Source: Enterobacter sp. RHBSTW-00175
GTDB taxonomy: Bacteria > Pseudomonadota > Gammaproteobacteria > Enterobacterales > Enterobacteriaceae
Length of the DNA: 64,000 bases
Direction: 5' to 3'
NCBI RefSeq assembly: GCF_013927005.1
Contig: NZ_CP055930.1
Span: 2,666,001 to 2,730,000 of the forward strand
The position numbers were made by a program, and so were the translations under genes. The notes under the pieces were generated by a model. The model made no database searches. It worked only from the letters and a program-made list of their open reading frames with translations, and had not been told where the DNA came from. Below, in pieces: positions 55,708-63,862 of this stretch (positions within the stretch are counted from its first letter, which is position 1; the number at the start of each line of letters is the position of its first letter).

Positions 55708-56809
55708 GAAGTACAATTTAAAACAGGTCATCAACACCTCTGGCCGCATGACGGCGCTGGGTGTTTCAACGCCACGCCCGGAAGTGGTGCAGGCGGCGAT
55801 GGACGGGATGAACCAGTACTTCGAAATGAAAGATCTGGTGAACAAAACCGGTGAATACATTGCGGATCTGCTGGATGTGGAAGGGGCGACCGTTGTCTCT
55901 TGCGCTTCAGCGGGCATTGCCCAGTCCGTGGCGGCGGTGCTGGTGAAAGACAGCGACTGGCTGCTGGAAAACCTGCACGTCACCCCGATTGAGAACAACG
56001 AAATCGTGCTGCCGAAAGGCCACAACGTTAACTTTGGCGCGCCGGTCGGCACCATGGTGGTGCTGGGCGGCGGCAAGCTGGTGGAAGCGGGTTATGCCAA
56101 CGAATGTTCTGCCGATCAGCTGGCGGCAGCCATCACTCCGCGCACGGCGGCGATCCTGTACATCAAGTCTCACCACTGCGTGCAGAAAAGTATGCTCAGC
56201 GTAGAGCAGGCGGCAGTGGTGGCGCGTAAACACGGCCTGCCGCTGATTGTGGATGCGGCAGCGGAAGAAGATCTGCACGTTTACTACCGTTCCGGCGCAG
56301 ACCTGGTTATTTACAGCGGTGCGAAGGCGATCGAAGGGCCAACCAGCGGTCTGGTGATCGGCAAAACACAGTATGTTGAGTGGGTGAAACGACAGACGGC
56401 GGGCATTGGCCGTGCGATGAAGGTGGGTAAAGAGGGCATTCTTGGCCTGACCTGCGCCATCGAACACTACCTGACCGCGACCAAAGAAAGCGGTGCCGGG
56501 ATGGTGGCCAAGATGACGCCGTTTATCGACGCGCTGAACACCCTTAACGGCGTCACCGCTCGCGTGGTCTGGGACAGCGCCGGTCGAGATATCGCGCGCG
56601 CTGAAATCAAGTTTGACGAAGCCACCACCGGTATGGGCACCGGCGAGCTGGCGAACCGCCTGAAGCAGGGCGAATATGCGATTTATTTCCGTGGCTACAA
56701 AGCCAACGAAGGGATTATCGAAGCGGACGTGCGCAGCGTGAATGCAGAGCAGCTGAACATTGTGTACCGCCGCATTAGCGAAGTATTAGGACAGGAGAAA
56801 CACGCATGA
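55691..56809 (+). CDS. DgaE-like PLP-dependent ammonia-lyase (SelA-related)
   Basis: A 372-residue fold-type I PLP enzyme of the SelA-related group that includes D-glucosaminate-6-phosphate ammonia-lyase DgaE. The Schiff-base lysine is Lys212 in I-Y-S-G-A-K-A-I-E-G-P, and the cofactor Asp is Asp188 (L-I-V-D-A-A). By analogy it turns a 2-amino-2-deoxy-aldonate 6-phosphate into 2-keto-3-deoxy acid phosphate plus ammonia. It overlaps the aldolase start by ATGA. Confidence 0.85.
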   Translation: MPSIYEKYNLKQVINTSGRMTALGVSTPRPEVVQAAMDGMNQYFEMKDLVNKTGEYIADLLDVEGATVVSCASAGIAQSVAAVLVKDSDWLLENLHVTPIENNEIVLPKGHNVNFGAPVGTMVVLGGGKLVEAGYANECSADQLAAAITPRTAAILYIKSHHCVQKSMLSVEQAAVVARKHGLPLIVDAAAEEDLHVYYRSGADLVIYSGAKAIEGPTSGLVIGKTQYVEWVKRQTAGIGRAMKVGKEGILGLTCAIEHYLTATKESGAGMVAKMTPFIDALNTLNGVTARVVWDSAGRDIARAEIKFDEATTGMGTGELANRLKQGEYAIYFRGYKANEGIIEADVRSVNAEQLNIVYRRISEVLGQEKHA

Positions 56810-57546
56810 AACTGACCCCCAACTTTTACCGTGACCGTGTCTGCCTGAACGTGCTGGCGGGTTCAAAAGCTAATGCCAGCGCCATTTACGAAGCGGCAGA
56901 AGGCCATGTGCTGGTGGGCGTGCTCTCCAAAAATTACCCGGACGTGGCAAGCGCGGTGGCCGATATGCGTGAATACGCGCAGCTGATTGATAACGCGCTC
57001 TCTGTTGGCCTGGGCGCGGGCGATCCGAACCAGTCGGCGATGGTGAGCGAGATCTCCCGTCAGGTACAACCGCAGCACGTGAACCAGGTCTTTACCGGCG
57101 TGGCGACCAGCCGCGCGCTGTTGGGGCAAAATGAATCTGTGGTCAACGGGCTGGTCTCTCCAACCGGGACTGTTGGCATGGTCAAAATCTCCACCGGCCC
57201 GCTGAGCAGCGCGGCACCGGACGGTATCGTGCCGGTAGAAACGGCGATTGCCCTGCTGAAAGATTTTGGCGGCAGCTCCATTAAGTATTTCCCGATGGGC
57301 GGCCTGAAGTGCCGTGATGAGTACAAAGCGGTAGCGGAAGCCTGTGCCCGCCACGACTTCTGGCTGGAGCCAACCGGCGGTATCGATCTGGAAAATTATG
57401 AGGAGATTTTGCAGATTGCGCTGGACGCGGGCGTGAGCAAAATCATCCCGCATATCTACAGCTCTATTATCGACAAAGCCAGCGGCGACACGCGCCCGGA
57501 AGATGTGCGAACGCTGCTTGAGATGACGAAAAAACTGGTTAAGTAA
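56806..57546 (+). CDS. DgaF-like 2-keto-3-deoxy-6-phosphogluconate aldolase
   Basis: A 246-residue class I aldolase-like protein of the DgaF/EF_0839 family, longer than KDPG aldolase Eda. Conserved blocks are K-Y-F-P-M-G-G-L-K near residue 160 and L-E-P-T-G-G-I-D near 184, with lysines suitable for Schiff-base chemistry. It should cleave the DgaE product to pyruvate and glyceraldehyde-3-phosphate. A C-rich/G-rich repeat follows. Confidence 0.85.
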   Translation: MKLTPNFYRDRVCLNVLAGSKANASAIYEAAEGHVLVGVLSKNYPDVASAVADMREYAQLIDNALSVGLGAGDPNQSAMVSEISRQVQPQHVNQVFTGVATSRALLGQNESVVNGLVSPTGTVGMVKISTGPLSSAAPDGIVPVETAIALLKDFGGSSIKYFPMGGLKCRDEYKAVAEACARHDFWLEPTGGIDLENYEEILQIALDAGVSKIIPHIYSSIIDKASGDTRPEDVRTLLEMTKKLVK

Positions 57547-57547
57547 T

Positions 57548-57600
57548 CCCAGCCCCTCCCCCAACGTTTTACTCCCTCTCCCTTTGGGAGAGGGCTGGGG
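57548..57600. repeat. REP-like GGGAGAGGG hairpin repeat
   Basis: CCCTCTCCC-TTT-GGGAGAGGG is nested in a CCCAGCC/GGCTGGG outer stem between the aldolase and lactonase genes. The same hairpin module occurs twice upstream of nrdG. It may end or attenuate transcription before the lactonase gene. Confidence 0.8.
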
Positions 57601-57638
57601 TGAGGGGAAACACACCATACAAACCCGAAGGAGCCACC

Positions 57639-58781
57639 ATGCACACCCGTAGCCTGCTTGTCGCTTCACTCTCAATGCTCGCCACCGCCGCCATCGCCCA
57701 GCCGCAATACGCCTGGGTGGGAACCTACAACCCCAACGGCGAAGGGCTATACCGCTTTACCGTTGACCCGCAAACCGGGGCGCTCGCCAACAAAACGCTG
57801 GTCAGCAAACTGCCCAATGCAGCGCAACTCACCGTCTCGCACGATGGCAAAACGCTGTACGTGGCAAGCGAAGTGGAGCAGGGCGTGGTGCAGGCATTAC
57901 GCGTGGGGGATAACGGTGCGGTAAGCGAATTAAATCAGGTGGCTTCCGGTGGGGCTGGCCCGGTTTATCTCTCTTTAACGCCCAATGGCCGTCATCTGCT
58001 GGTGGCAAACTATGTGAGTGGCTCCATCGCCGTGTTGCCCGTGAAAGCGGATGGCAGCCTGGGCGACGCATCGGACACCCATCAGGATCAGGGTGAGCCA
58101 GGGGCGGCAAAACCGGAAGCCGCTGCGGAGGGGAGTTTTGCGGTAAGCGATCATAATGGCCCACATGCGCACATGATCGCCGCCGATCCTCGCGGGAAGT
58201 ATGTCTTTTCCACCGATCTGGGGCTGGATCGTATCTACCAGTACCGTTTTGACGATCAAAGCGGAAAGCTGACGCCGAACGATCCACCGTTTATCAGCGC
58301 CTCCTCAAAAGGTGCCGGGCCGCGCCACTTCGTCTTTACGCCAAAAGGTGATGCCCTGTGGCTGATTAACGAAGAGGCGTCTACGCTGACCCATTATGTC
58401 GTGAATGCAAATGGCACCCTGAAAGAGGGCAAAACGCTTTCGGCGTTGCCCGCAGGCTATAAAGGCACCAGTTTTGCTGCCGGGCTGGTGTTAAGCGCAG
58501 ACGGTAAACAGCTGTATGTGGCTAACCGTTTGCATAACAGCATCGGGCACTTTACCGTAACAGCTGATGGCACGCTGACGCATCAGGACGATGTCTGGAC
58601 GCGTGGTGATTACCCGCGCTCGCTGACGCTGGATAAACAAGGGCGCTGGCTATACGTCATGAATCAGCGCAGCGACAACATCACCCGATTCCGCGTAGCG
58701 GAAGGCGGCAAACTCAGCTTCGAACCGGACTATACGCCGGTTGGCAGCCCATCCCAGATGGTTATTTCACCTTCTCCCTGA
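57639..58781 (+). CDS. Exported lactonase-family (YbhE-like) beta-propeller protein
   Basis: A 380-residue seven-bladed propeller of the 6-phosphogluconolactonase/YbhE group. The ATG after GAAGGAG starts a clear signal peptide (MHTRSLLVASLSML..., cleavage I-A|Q-P-Q); a longer open frame upstream would mask it. Propeller blocks include G-P-H-A-H-M-I near residue 183 and G-P-R-H-F-V-F near 233. A periplasmic location differs from cytoplasmic YbhE and suggests it opens a free, non-phosphorylated sugar lactone before uptake. This is inferred. Confidence 0.82.
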   Translation: MHTRSLLVASLSMLATAAIAQPQYAWVGTYNPNGEGLYRFTVDPQTGALANKTLVSKLPNAAQLTVSHDGKTLYVASEVEQGVVQALRVGDNGAVSELNQVASGGAGPVYLSLTPNGRHLLVANYVSGSIAVLPVKADGSLGDASDTHQDQGEPGAAKPEAAAEGSFAVSDHNGPHAHMIAADPRGKYVFSTDLGLDRIYQYRFDDQSGKLTPNDPPFISASSKGAGPRHFVFTPKGDALWLINEEASTLTHYVVNANGTLKEGKTLSALPAGYKGTSFAAGLVLSADGKQLYVANRLHNSIGHFTVTADGTLTHQDDVWTRGDYPRSLTLDKQGRWLYVMNQRSDNITRFRVAEGGKLSFEPDYTPVGSPSQMVISPSP

Positions 58782-58800
58782 GCCGTAAGAGGACAACGAC

Positions 58801-60711
58801 GTGCGATTCCCGAACCAACGTTTAGCGCAACTTTTCGAACTGTTGCAAAACGAAACGCTGCCACAGGACGAGCTGGCGCAGCGGCTGTCGGTGTCCACGC
58901 GTACCGTCCGTGCTGATATCACAGCCCTGAATGCGCTGCTGGCGAGCCACGGCGCACAGTTTATTCTGAGCCGGGGTAATGGTTACCAGCTCAAAATAGA
59001 CGATGCGGCGCGCTATCAGCAGCTACAGGATTCTCATCCGCGTGCGCTGCGTATTCCCCGTACGGGGCCGGAGCGGGTGCACTATCTGGTGGTGCGTTTT
59101 CTGACGTCGGCCTTTTCGCTCAAGCTTGAAGATCTGGCAGACGAGTGGTTTGTCAGCCGCGCCACACTGCAAAGCGACATGGTGGAAGTGCGCGAGTGGT
59201 TCCACCGCTACAACCTGACCCTGGAAACCCGCCCGCGCCATGGCATGAAGCTGTTTGGCAGCGAGATGGCGACCCGCGCCTGTCTGACCGACCTGCTCTG
59301 GGAGCTGGCACAGCAGGACAGCCTGAACCCGCTGGTCACCGAAGTGGCGCTGAATGCGGGCGTTCCTGAACAGATGGTCACGGTGCTGCATGATGTGCTA
59401 ACCCGCCACCACATCCGCCTGACGGACGAAGGCGAACTGTTCCTGCGCCTGTATTGCGCGGTGTCGGTTCGCCGTATCAGTGAAGGCTATCCACTGCCTG
59501 AATTCCACGCGGAAGATGTGGAAGAGAACGTGCGGGAAGCAGCGAAAGACATCGCGGTGACCATTCAACAGCTGGCGGGTAAGGCGCTTGCCCCCTCGGA
59601 AGAGAGCTGGCTTTGCGTGCACATTGCCGCGCGCCAGATCCAGGAGATCGCCCCAAGTGCCATCAACGCCGACGATGATGAAGCGCTGGTCAATTACATC
59701 CTGCGCTACATCAACACCCACTATAACTACAACCTGCTCAGTGATGAGCAGCTGCACGCAGACTTACTCACGCACATTAAAACCATGATCACCCGCGTGC
59801 GGTATCAAATTATGATCCCCAATCCGCTGCTGGATAACATCAAACAGCACTACCCGATGGCCTGGGACATGACCCTGGCGGCGGTATCAAGCTGGGGCAA
59901 ATACACGCCGTATGTGATCAGCGAAAACGAGATTGGCTTCCTGGTGCTGCATATCGGCGTGGGGCTTGAGCGCCACTACAACATTGGCTACCAGCGCCAG
60001 CCCCGTGTGCTGCTGGTGTGCGATGCGGGCAACGCGATGGTGAGAATGATTGAAGCGGTGCTCCAGCGTAAATATCCGCAGATTGAGGTGACGCGCACCC
60101 TCACACTGCGTGAGTACGAGCAGGCAGAAAGCCTCAGCGAAGATTTTGTTATCTCCACCGCCCGTATCAGCGAAAAGGCGAAACCGGTGGTGATGATCGC
60201 CCCGTTCCCGACCGACTACCAGCTGGAGCAAATCGGCAAGCTGGTGCTGGTGGACCGCACTCGCCCGTGGATGCTGGATAAATACTTCGACGCCGCTCAT
60301 TTCCGCATTATCGATAAACCCATCGACCAGCAGACGCTGTTCCGTGAACTGTGTGGGCAGCTTGAAAGCGAAGGCTTTGTTGGCGCGGAGTTTCTCGATT
60401 CCGTTGTCGAGCGTGAGGCTATCGTCAGCACCATGCTCGGTGAAGGAATTGCGTTGCCGCACTCCCTGGGCCTGCTGGCGCAGAAAACCGTGGTCTATAC
60501 GGTGCTGGCGCCGCACGGCATCCCGTGGGGCGATGAAACCGCGCATGTGATTTTCCTGCTCGCTATAAGCAAAAGCGAGTATGAAGAGGCAATGGCGATC
60601 TACGATATTTTTGTCACCTTCCTGCGCGAACGGGCAATGACGCGGCTTTGCGGCTGTAAGGATTTCGCCGGGTTTAAGGCGGTGGCGATGGAGAGTTTGA
60701 GCCGGTTTTGA
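58801..60711 (+). CDS. BglG/MtlR-type PRD transcriptional activator with EIIB and EIIA domains
   Basis: A 636-residue multi-domain regulator: N-terminal HTH (S-V-S-T-R-T-V-R-A-D-I, residues 30-40), Mga-like second HTH (W-F-V-S-R-A-T-L-Q-S near 115), PRD1 (about 180-280), PRD2 (about 290-400), an EIIB-Gat-like domain (L-L-V-C-D-A-G-N-A-M near 405) with the phosphorylatable Cys, and an EIIA-like C-terminus (G-I-A-L-P-H-S near 552) with the active His. This is the MtlR/LicR layout, a DNA-binding activator gated by PTS phosphorylation, not an RNA antiterminator. The start is GTG after AAGAGGAC. It most likely controls the cassette via the 20-bp palindrome. Confidence 0.88.
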   Translation: MRFPNQRLAQLFELLQNETLPQDELAQRLSVSTRTVRADITALNALLASHGAQFILSRGNGYQLKIDDAARYQQLQDSHPRALRIPRTGPERVHYLVVRFLTSAFSLKLEDLADEWFVSRATLQSDMVEVREWFHRYNLTLETRPRHGMKLFGSEMATRACLTDLLWELAQQDSLNPLVTEVALNAGVPEQMVTVLHDVLTRHHIRLTDEGELFLRLYCAVSVRRISEGYPLPEFHAEDVEENVREAAKDIAVTIQQLAGKALAPSEESWLCVHIAARQIQEIAPSAINADDDEALVNYILRYINTHYNYNLLSDEQLHADLLTHIKTMITRVRYQIMIPNPLLDNIKQHYPMAWDMTLAAVSSWGKYTPYVISENEIGFLVLHIGVGLERHYNIGYQRQPRVLLVCDAGNAMVRMIEAVLQRKYPQIEVTRTLTLREYEQAESLSEDFVISTARISEKAKPVVMIAPFPTDYQLEQIGKLVLVDRTRPWMLDKYFDAAHFRIIDKPIDQQTLFRELCGQLESEGFVGAEFLDSVVEREAIVSTMLGEGIALPHSLGLLAQKTVVYTVLAPHGIPWGDETAHVIFLLAISKSEYEEAMAIYDIFVTFLRERAMTRLCGCKDFAGFKAVAMESLSRF

Positions 60712-60714
60712 GAT

Positions 60715-60741
60715 GAAGGCGGATAGAGGATATCCGCCTTC
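60715..60741. terminator. Hairpin between the activator gene and nrdG
   Basis: GAAGGCGGATA-GAGGA-TATCCGCCTTC perfect 11-bp stem filling the gap between convergent genes. It has little T-tract on either strand; a bidirectional terminator is likely. Confidence 0.65.
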
Positions 60742-60743
60742 AG

Positions 60744-61208
60744 TCACCGCAAGTGATGCACAACCTGGTTACTGCTGCCGCGCCAGATAAGCGCCGGGTC
60801 TTTTAAATCCTGCACGAATTTGCCATCGACCAGCACGTTAATCAGATCCACCACCTCCATTTGGGCGGTGTTCAGTTCATCCAGCTTATAGCCCGTCCAT
60901 ACCCAGATATCTTTTCCCGCGCATTCGCGGCGAATGCGTTTAACCAGCTTCAGGATCTCCGGTACATTTTGCGGATGCAGCGGATCGCCTCCCGACAGCG
61001 AAATGCCCTGGCGGTGAATGCGCGTGTCGTTCAGGTCGTTGATGATCCGGTCTTCCATCTCCTGGGTGAATGGCATCCCGGAATTTACACGCCAGGTGCT
61101 TTTGTTGTAGCAGCCATGGCATTCGTGAACGCACCCTGAAACGAACAGGGTGCAGCGGGTGCCGGGGCCGTTGACGATGTCGACGGGGTAGTACTGGTGA
61201 TAGTTCAT
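60744..61208 (-). CDS. nrdG: Anaerobic ribonucleoside-triphosphate reductase activating protein NrdG
   Basis: A 154-residue radical-SAM activase (same length as E. coli). The 4Fe-4S motif C-V-H-E-C-H-G-C has the C-x3-C-x2-C spacing at residues 26-33. L-S-G-G-D-P-L near 72 is the SAM-binding GGxP-like motif. It generates the glycyl radical on NrdD. It is downstream of nrdD, as in E. coli, separated here by a 110-bp repeat. Confidence 0.98.
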   Translation of the reverse strand: MNYHQYYPVDIVNGPGTRCTLFVSGCVHECHGCYNKSTWRVNSGMPFTQEMEDRIINDLNDTRIHRQGISLSGGDPLHPQNVPEILKLVKRIRRECAGKDIWVWTGYKLDELNTAQMEVVDLINVLVDGKFVQDLKDPALIWRGSSNQVVHHLR

Positions 61209-61222
61209 AACGTTAACCTGAT

Positions 61223-61332
61223 GCCCTCACCCCGGCCCTCTCCCACAGGGAGAGGGAGAAAACCGGAGTCAGGCTCAACAATGTACTCGATCGGTTCCCT
61301 CTCCCTTGAGGGAGAGGGTTAGGGTGAGGGGG
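61223..61332. repeat. 110-bp palindromic REP-like unit between nrdD and nrdG
   Basis: Bounded by CCCTCACCCC and GGGTGAGGGG, with two internal hairpins (CCCTCTCCC-ACA-GGGAGAGGG and CCCTCTCCCT-TG-AGGGAGAGGG). The single hairpin at 57548-57600 is a relative. Such units are common between genes in this bacterial group. Confidence 0.85.
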
Positions 61333-61349
61333 AAAATCCGGCGAAAAAC

Positions 61350-63488
61350 TTAACCTAACTGCCCATTCCCTAAATGTTTCACGCGGCGTTTCACCTCTTC
61401 CTGCTTACCGGCGTTAAACGGACGTGCATCCGGGCTGCCAAGATAACCGCATACGCGGCGGGTGACGGAAACACGGGCCGCATCGTGGTTACCGCATTTC
61501 GGACAGGTGAAGCCTTTGCTGGTGCACTCAAACTCACCGGTGAAGCCGCACTCGTAGCACTCGTCGATTGGCGTGTTCGTGCCGTAATATGGCACGTGCT
61601 GGTAGCTGTAATCCCACACGTCTTCCAGCGCTTTCAGGTTGTGCTGGATGTTCGGGTACTCGCCATAACAGATGAAACCACCGCTGGCGATTGGTGGGTA
61701 AGCCGCTTCGAAGTCGATCTTGTCGTACGGGTTTACCTTTTTCTCAACGTCCAGGTGGAAGCTGTTGGTGTAGTAACCTTTGTCGGTTACCCCTTCCACA
61801 ATGCCGAACTCCGCGGTGTCGAGGCGGCAGAAACGGTCGCACAGGTTTTCACTTGGTGTGCTGTACAGACTGAAACCGTAGCCCGTCTCATCTTTCCACT
61901 GGTCAACCGCATCGCGCAGACGCTGGACGATAGCGACGCCTTTCTCACGCAGGGCGTTGCTGTCGTACATATGCGTGTCGCCACACAGCGCGTTAATGGT
62001 TTCGTGAATGCCGATGTAACCCAGCGAAATTGACGCCCGGCCGTTTTTGAAGATTTCTGATACGTCATCGTCCGCTTTCAGACGCACGCCGCAGGCCCCT
62101 TCCATATAGAGGATGGGCGCGACGCGGGCTTTCACCCCTTCCAGGCGCGCAATACGGGTCATCAGTGCTTTACGGGCCAGTTGCAGACGCTCATCCAGCA
62201 GTGTCCAGAAAGCGGCTTCATTGCCTTTGGCTTCCAGCGCGATACGCGGCAGGTTAAGGCTGATCACGCCCAGGTTGTTACGCCCGTCGTGGATCTGCTC
62301 GCCGTTTTCATCTTCATACACGCCGAGGAAGCTGCGGCAGCCCATTGGCGTTTTGAACGAACCCGTGACTTTCACTACCTGGTCATAGTTCAGGATGTCC
62401 GGGTACATACGCTTGCTCGCGCATTCCAGCGCCAGCTGTTTGATGTCGTAGTTCGGATCGCCAAACTTATGATTCAGACCGTCGCGGATAGCGAACACCA
62501 GTTTCGGGAACACGGCGGTTTTGCGGTTTTTGCCGAGGCCAGAAATACGGTTGCGCAGAATGGACTGCTGGATCAGGCGCGATTCCCAGCTGGTACCCAG
62601 GCCAAAGCCAAAGGTCACAAACGGGGTCTGGCCGTTTGCGGTATGCAGCGTGTTTACTTCATATTCGAGCGACTGGAATGCGTCGTAGCACTCTTTTTCA
62701 GTGCGTGAATGCGCATAGCCGTCCGCGTCCGGGATCTGCCACTCTTCGGCGGTTTTACGGTGTTTGTTGAAGCTCGCCGTGACAAACGGGGCCAGCACTT
62801 CATCAATACGGTTAATGGTGGTGCCGCCGTAAATGTGGCTGGCAACCTGCGCGATAATCTGGGCGGTCACCGCCGTGGCAGTGGAGATCGATTTTGGCGG
62901 TTCAATCTCGGCGTTACCCATTTTAAAGCCGTGAGTCAGCATGCCTTTCAGATCGATCAACATACAGTTGAACATCGGGAAGAACGGCGAATAGTCGAGA
63001 TCGTGGTAGTGGATCTCACCGCGTTCGTGCGCGGAAACCACATCGCGTGGCAGCAGGTGCTGGCGCGCATAGTGTTTGGCAACAATACCGGCCAGCAAAT
63101 CGCGCTGGGTAGGAATGACTTTACTGTCTTTGTTGGCGTTTTCGTTGAGCAGCGCAGAGTTGGTTTGCTCCACCAGGCCGCGAATATCCTGGTTCAGTCG
63201 GCCACGTTTTTCGCGCTGGACGTCACGGTCGTGACGGTATTCGATGTAAGCGCGGGCCAGCTGCTTATACGGGCCCGCCATCAGCTGGTTCTCAACAGCA
63301 GTCTGGATCTCGCTGATATCCACCTGGCTACGTTCGTTCATCTGGCTGCTAACGACTTCTGCGACGGTGGCGCAGTAATCTGCGTCATCGACTCCCGCTG
63401 CTTTAGCTGCACGCAGAATGGCTTCTTTGATGCGCTCTGATTTAAACGGCACTTTACAGCCATCACGTTTCATCACATGCGGTGTCAT
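61350..63488 (-). CDS. nrdD: Anaerobic ribonucleoside-triphosphate reductase NrdD
   Basis: A 712-residue class III ribonucleotide reductase, E. coli length, making dNTPs without oxygen. It has an N-terminal ATP-cone (about 1-95), a zinc site near the C-terminus (C-Y-E-C ... C-P-K-C), and the glycyl-radical motif R-V-C-G-Y-L-G-S near residue 680. The ATG preceded by GGAG at 5-nt spacing is chosen; an in-frame GTG two codons earlier sits in that ribosome-binding site. Confidence 0.97.
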   Translation of the reverse strand: MTPHVMKRDGCKVPFKSERIKEAILRAAKAAGVDDADYCATVAEVVSSQMNERSQVDISEIQTAVENQLMAGPYKQLARAYIEYRHDRDVQREKRGRLNQDIRGLVEQTNSALLNENANKDSKVIPTQRDLLAGIVAKHYARQHLLPRDVVSAHERGEIHYHDLDYSPFFPMFNCMLIDLKGMLTHGFKMGNAEIEPPKSISTATAVTAQIIAQVASHIYGGTTINRIDEVLAPFVTASFNKHRKTAEEWQIPDADGYAHSRTEKECYDAFQSLEYEVNTLHTANGQTPFVTFGFGLGTSWESRLIQQSILRNRISGLGKNRKTAVFPKLVFAIRDGLNHKFGDPNYDIKQLALECASKRMYPDILNYDQVVKVTGSFKTPMGCRSFLGVYEDENGEQIHDGRNNLGVISLNLPRIALEAKGNEAAFWTLLDERLQLARKALMTRIARLEGVKARVAPILYMEGACGVRLKADDDVSEIFKNGRASISLGYIGIHETINALCGDTHMYDSNALREKGVAIVQRLRDAVDQWKDETGYGFSLYSTPSENLCDRFCRLDTAEFGIVEGVTDKGYYTNSFHLDVEKKVNPYDKIDFEAAYPPIASGGFICYGEYPNIQHNLKALEDVWDYSYQHVPYYGTNTPIDECYECGFTGEFECTSKGFTCPKCGNHDAARVSVTRRVCGYLGSPDARPFNAGKQEEVKRRVKHLGNGQLG

Positions 63489-63511
63489 GATCACTCCATT
63501 TTAAAAACAGG

Positions 63512-63520
63512 TTATCCACA
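63512..63520. promoter_or_regulatory. DnaA box (TTATCCACA) 1
   Basis: A perfect consensus DnaA box 24 bp upstream of the nrdD start codon, inside the leader. Confidence 0.65.
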
Positions 63521-63588
63521 GAGGTGGAGAAGACTGCACCGGGCTGATGTATTGATAGCCCAGTCACTTCCCTCGTTCCCGACAGTTG

Positions 63589-63597
63589 TTATCCACA
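63589..63597. promoter_or_regulatory. DnaA box (TTATCCACA) 2
   Basis: A second perfect consensus box in the same orientation, 77 bp from the first. Confidence 0.65.
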
Positions 63598-63689
63598 ATT
63601 CCGGAGAGCTGAGTCGCCGTCTTGTTGTTGGAATAGTAGACGATAAATACAAGATGTTGGGTCGGCGTGCATTTTAAGTGCTACATATA

Positions 63690-63703
63690 GTGATTTGCAT
63701 CAA
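63690..63703. promoter_or_regulatory. FNR site upstream of nrdD
   Basis: GTGAT-TTGC-ATCAA differs from the FNR consensus TTGAT-N4-ATCAA at one base. FNR control of nrdDG is known in E. coli. The adjacent CATATAGTG (63684-63692) resembles half of an NrdR box, and a 12-bp palindrome (CAAACATGTTTG) follows. The 374-bp nrdD-treC gap holds these sites, the DnaA boxes and the treC hairpin; no gene is seen in it. Confidence 0.65.
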
Positions 63704-63831
63704 ACATGTTTGCGATTTATTTGATTCAGAACAAAGTAAAAAGACGAGAGTACAAATGACGGGCGCTACAGCGTTTGTAAATTGTGGCAGGAAAAATCTG
63801 ATTAATAATTCAACAAAAACAGTAAGGTAAA

Positions 63832-63853
63832 CCGGGCATATTGCTACGCCCGG
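63832..63853 (-). terminator. Hairpin downstream of treC
   Basis: CCGGGC ... GCCCGG stem 10 bp after the treC stop on the minus strand; the following minus-strand sequence is T-rich (TTTACC, then a TTTTTG run). Confidence 0.55.
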
Positions 63854-63862
63854 CGATGAGAA

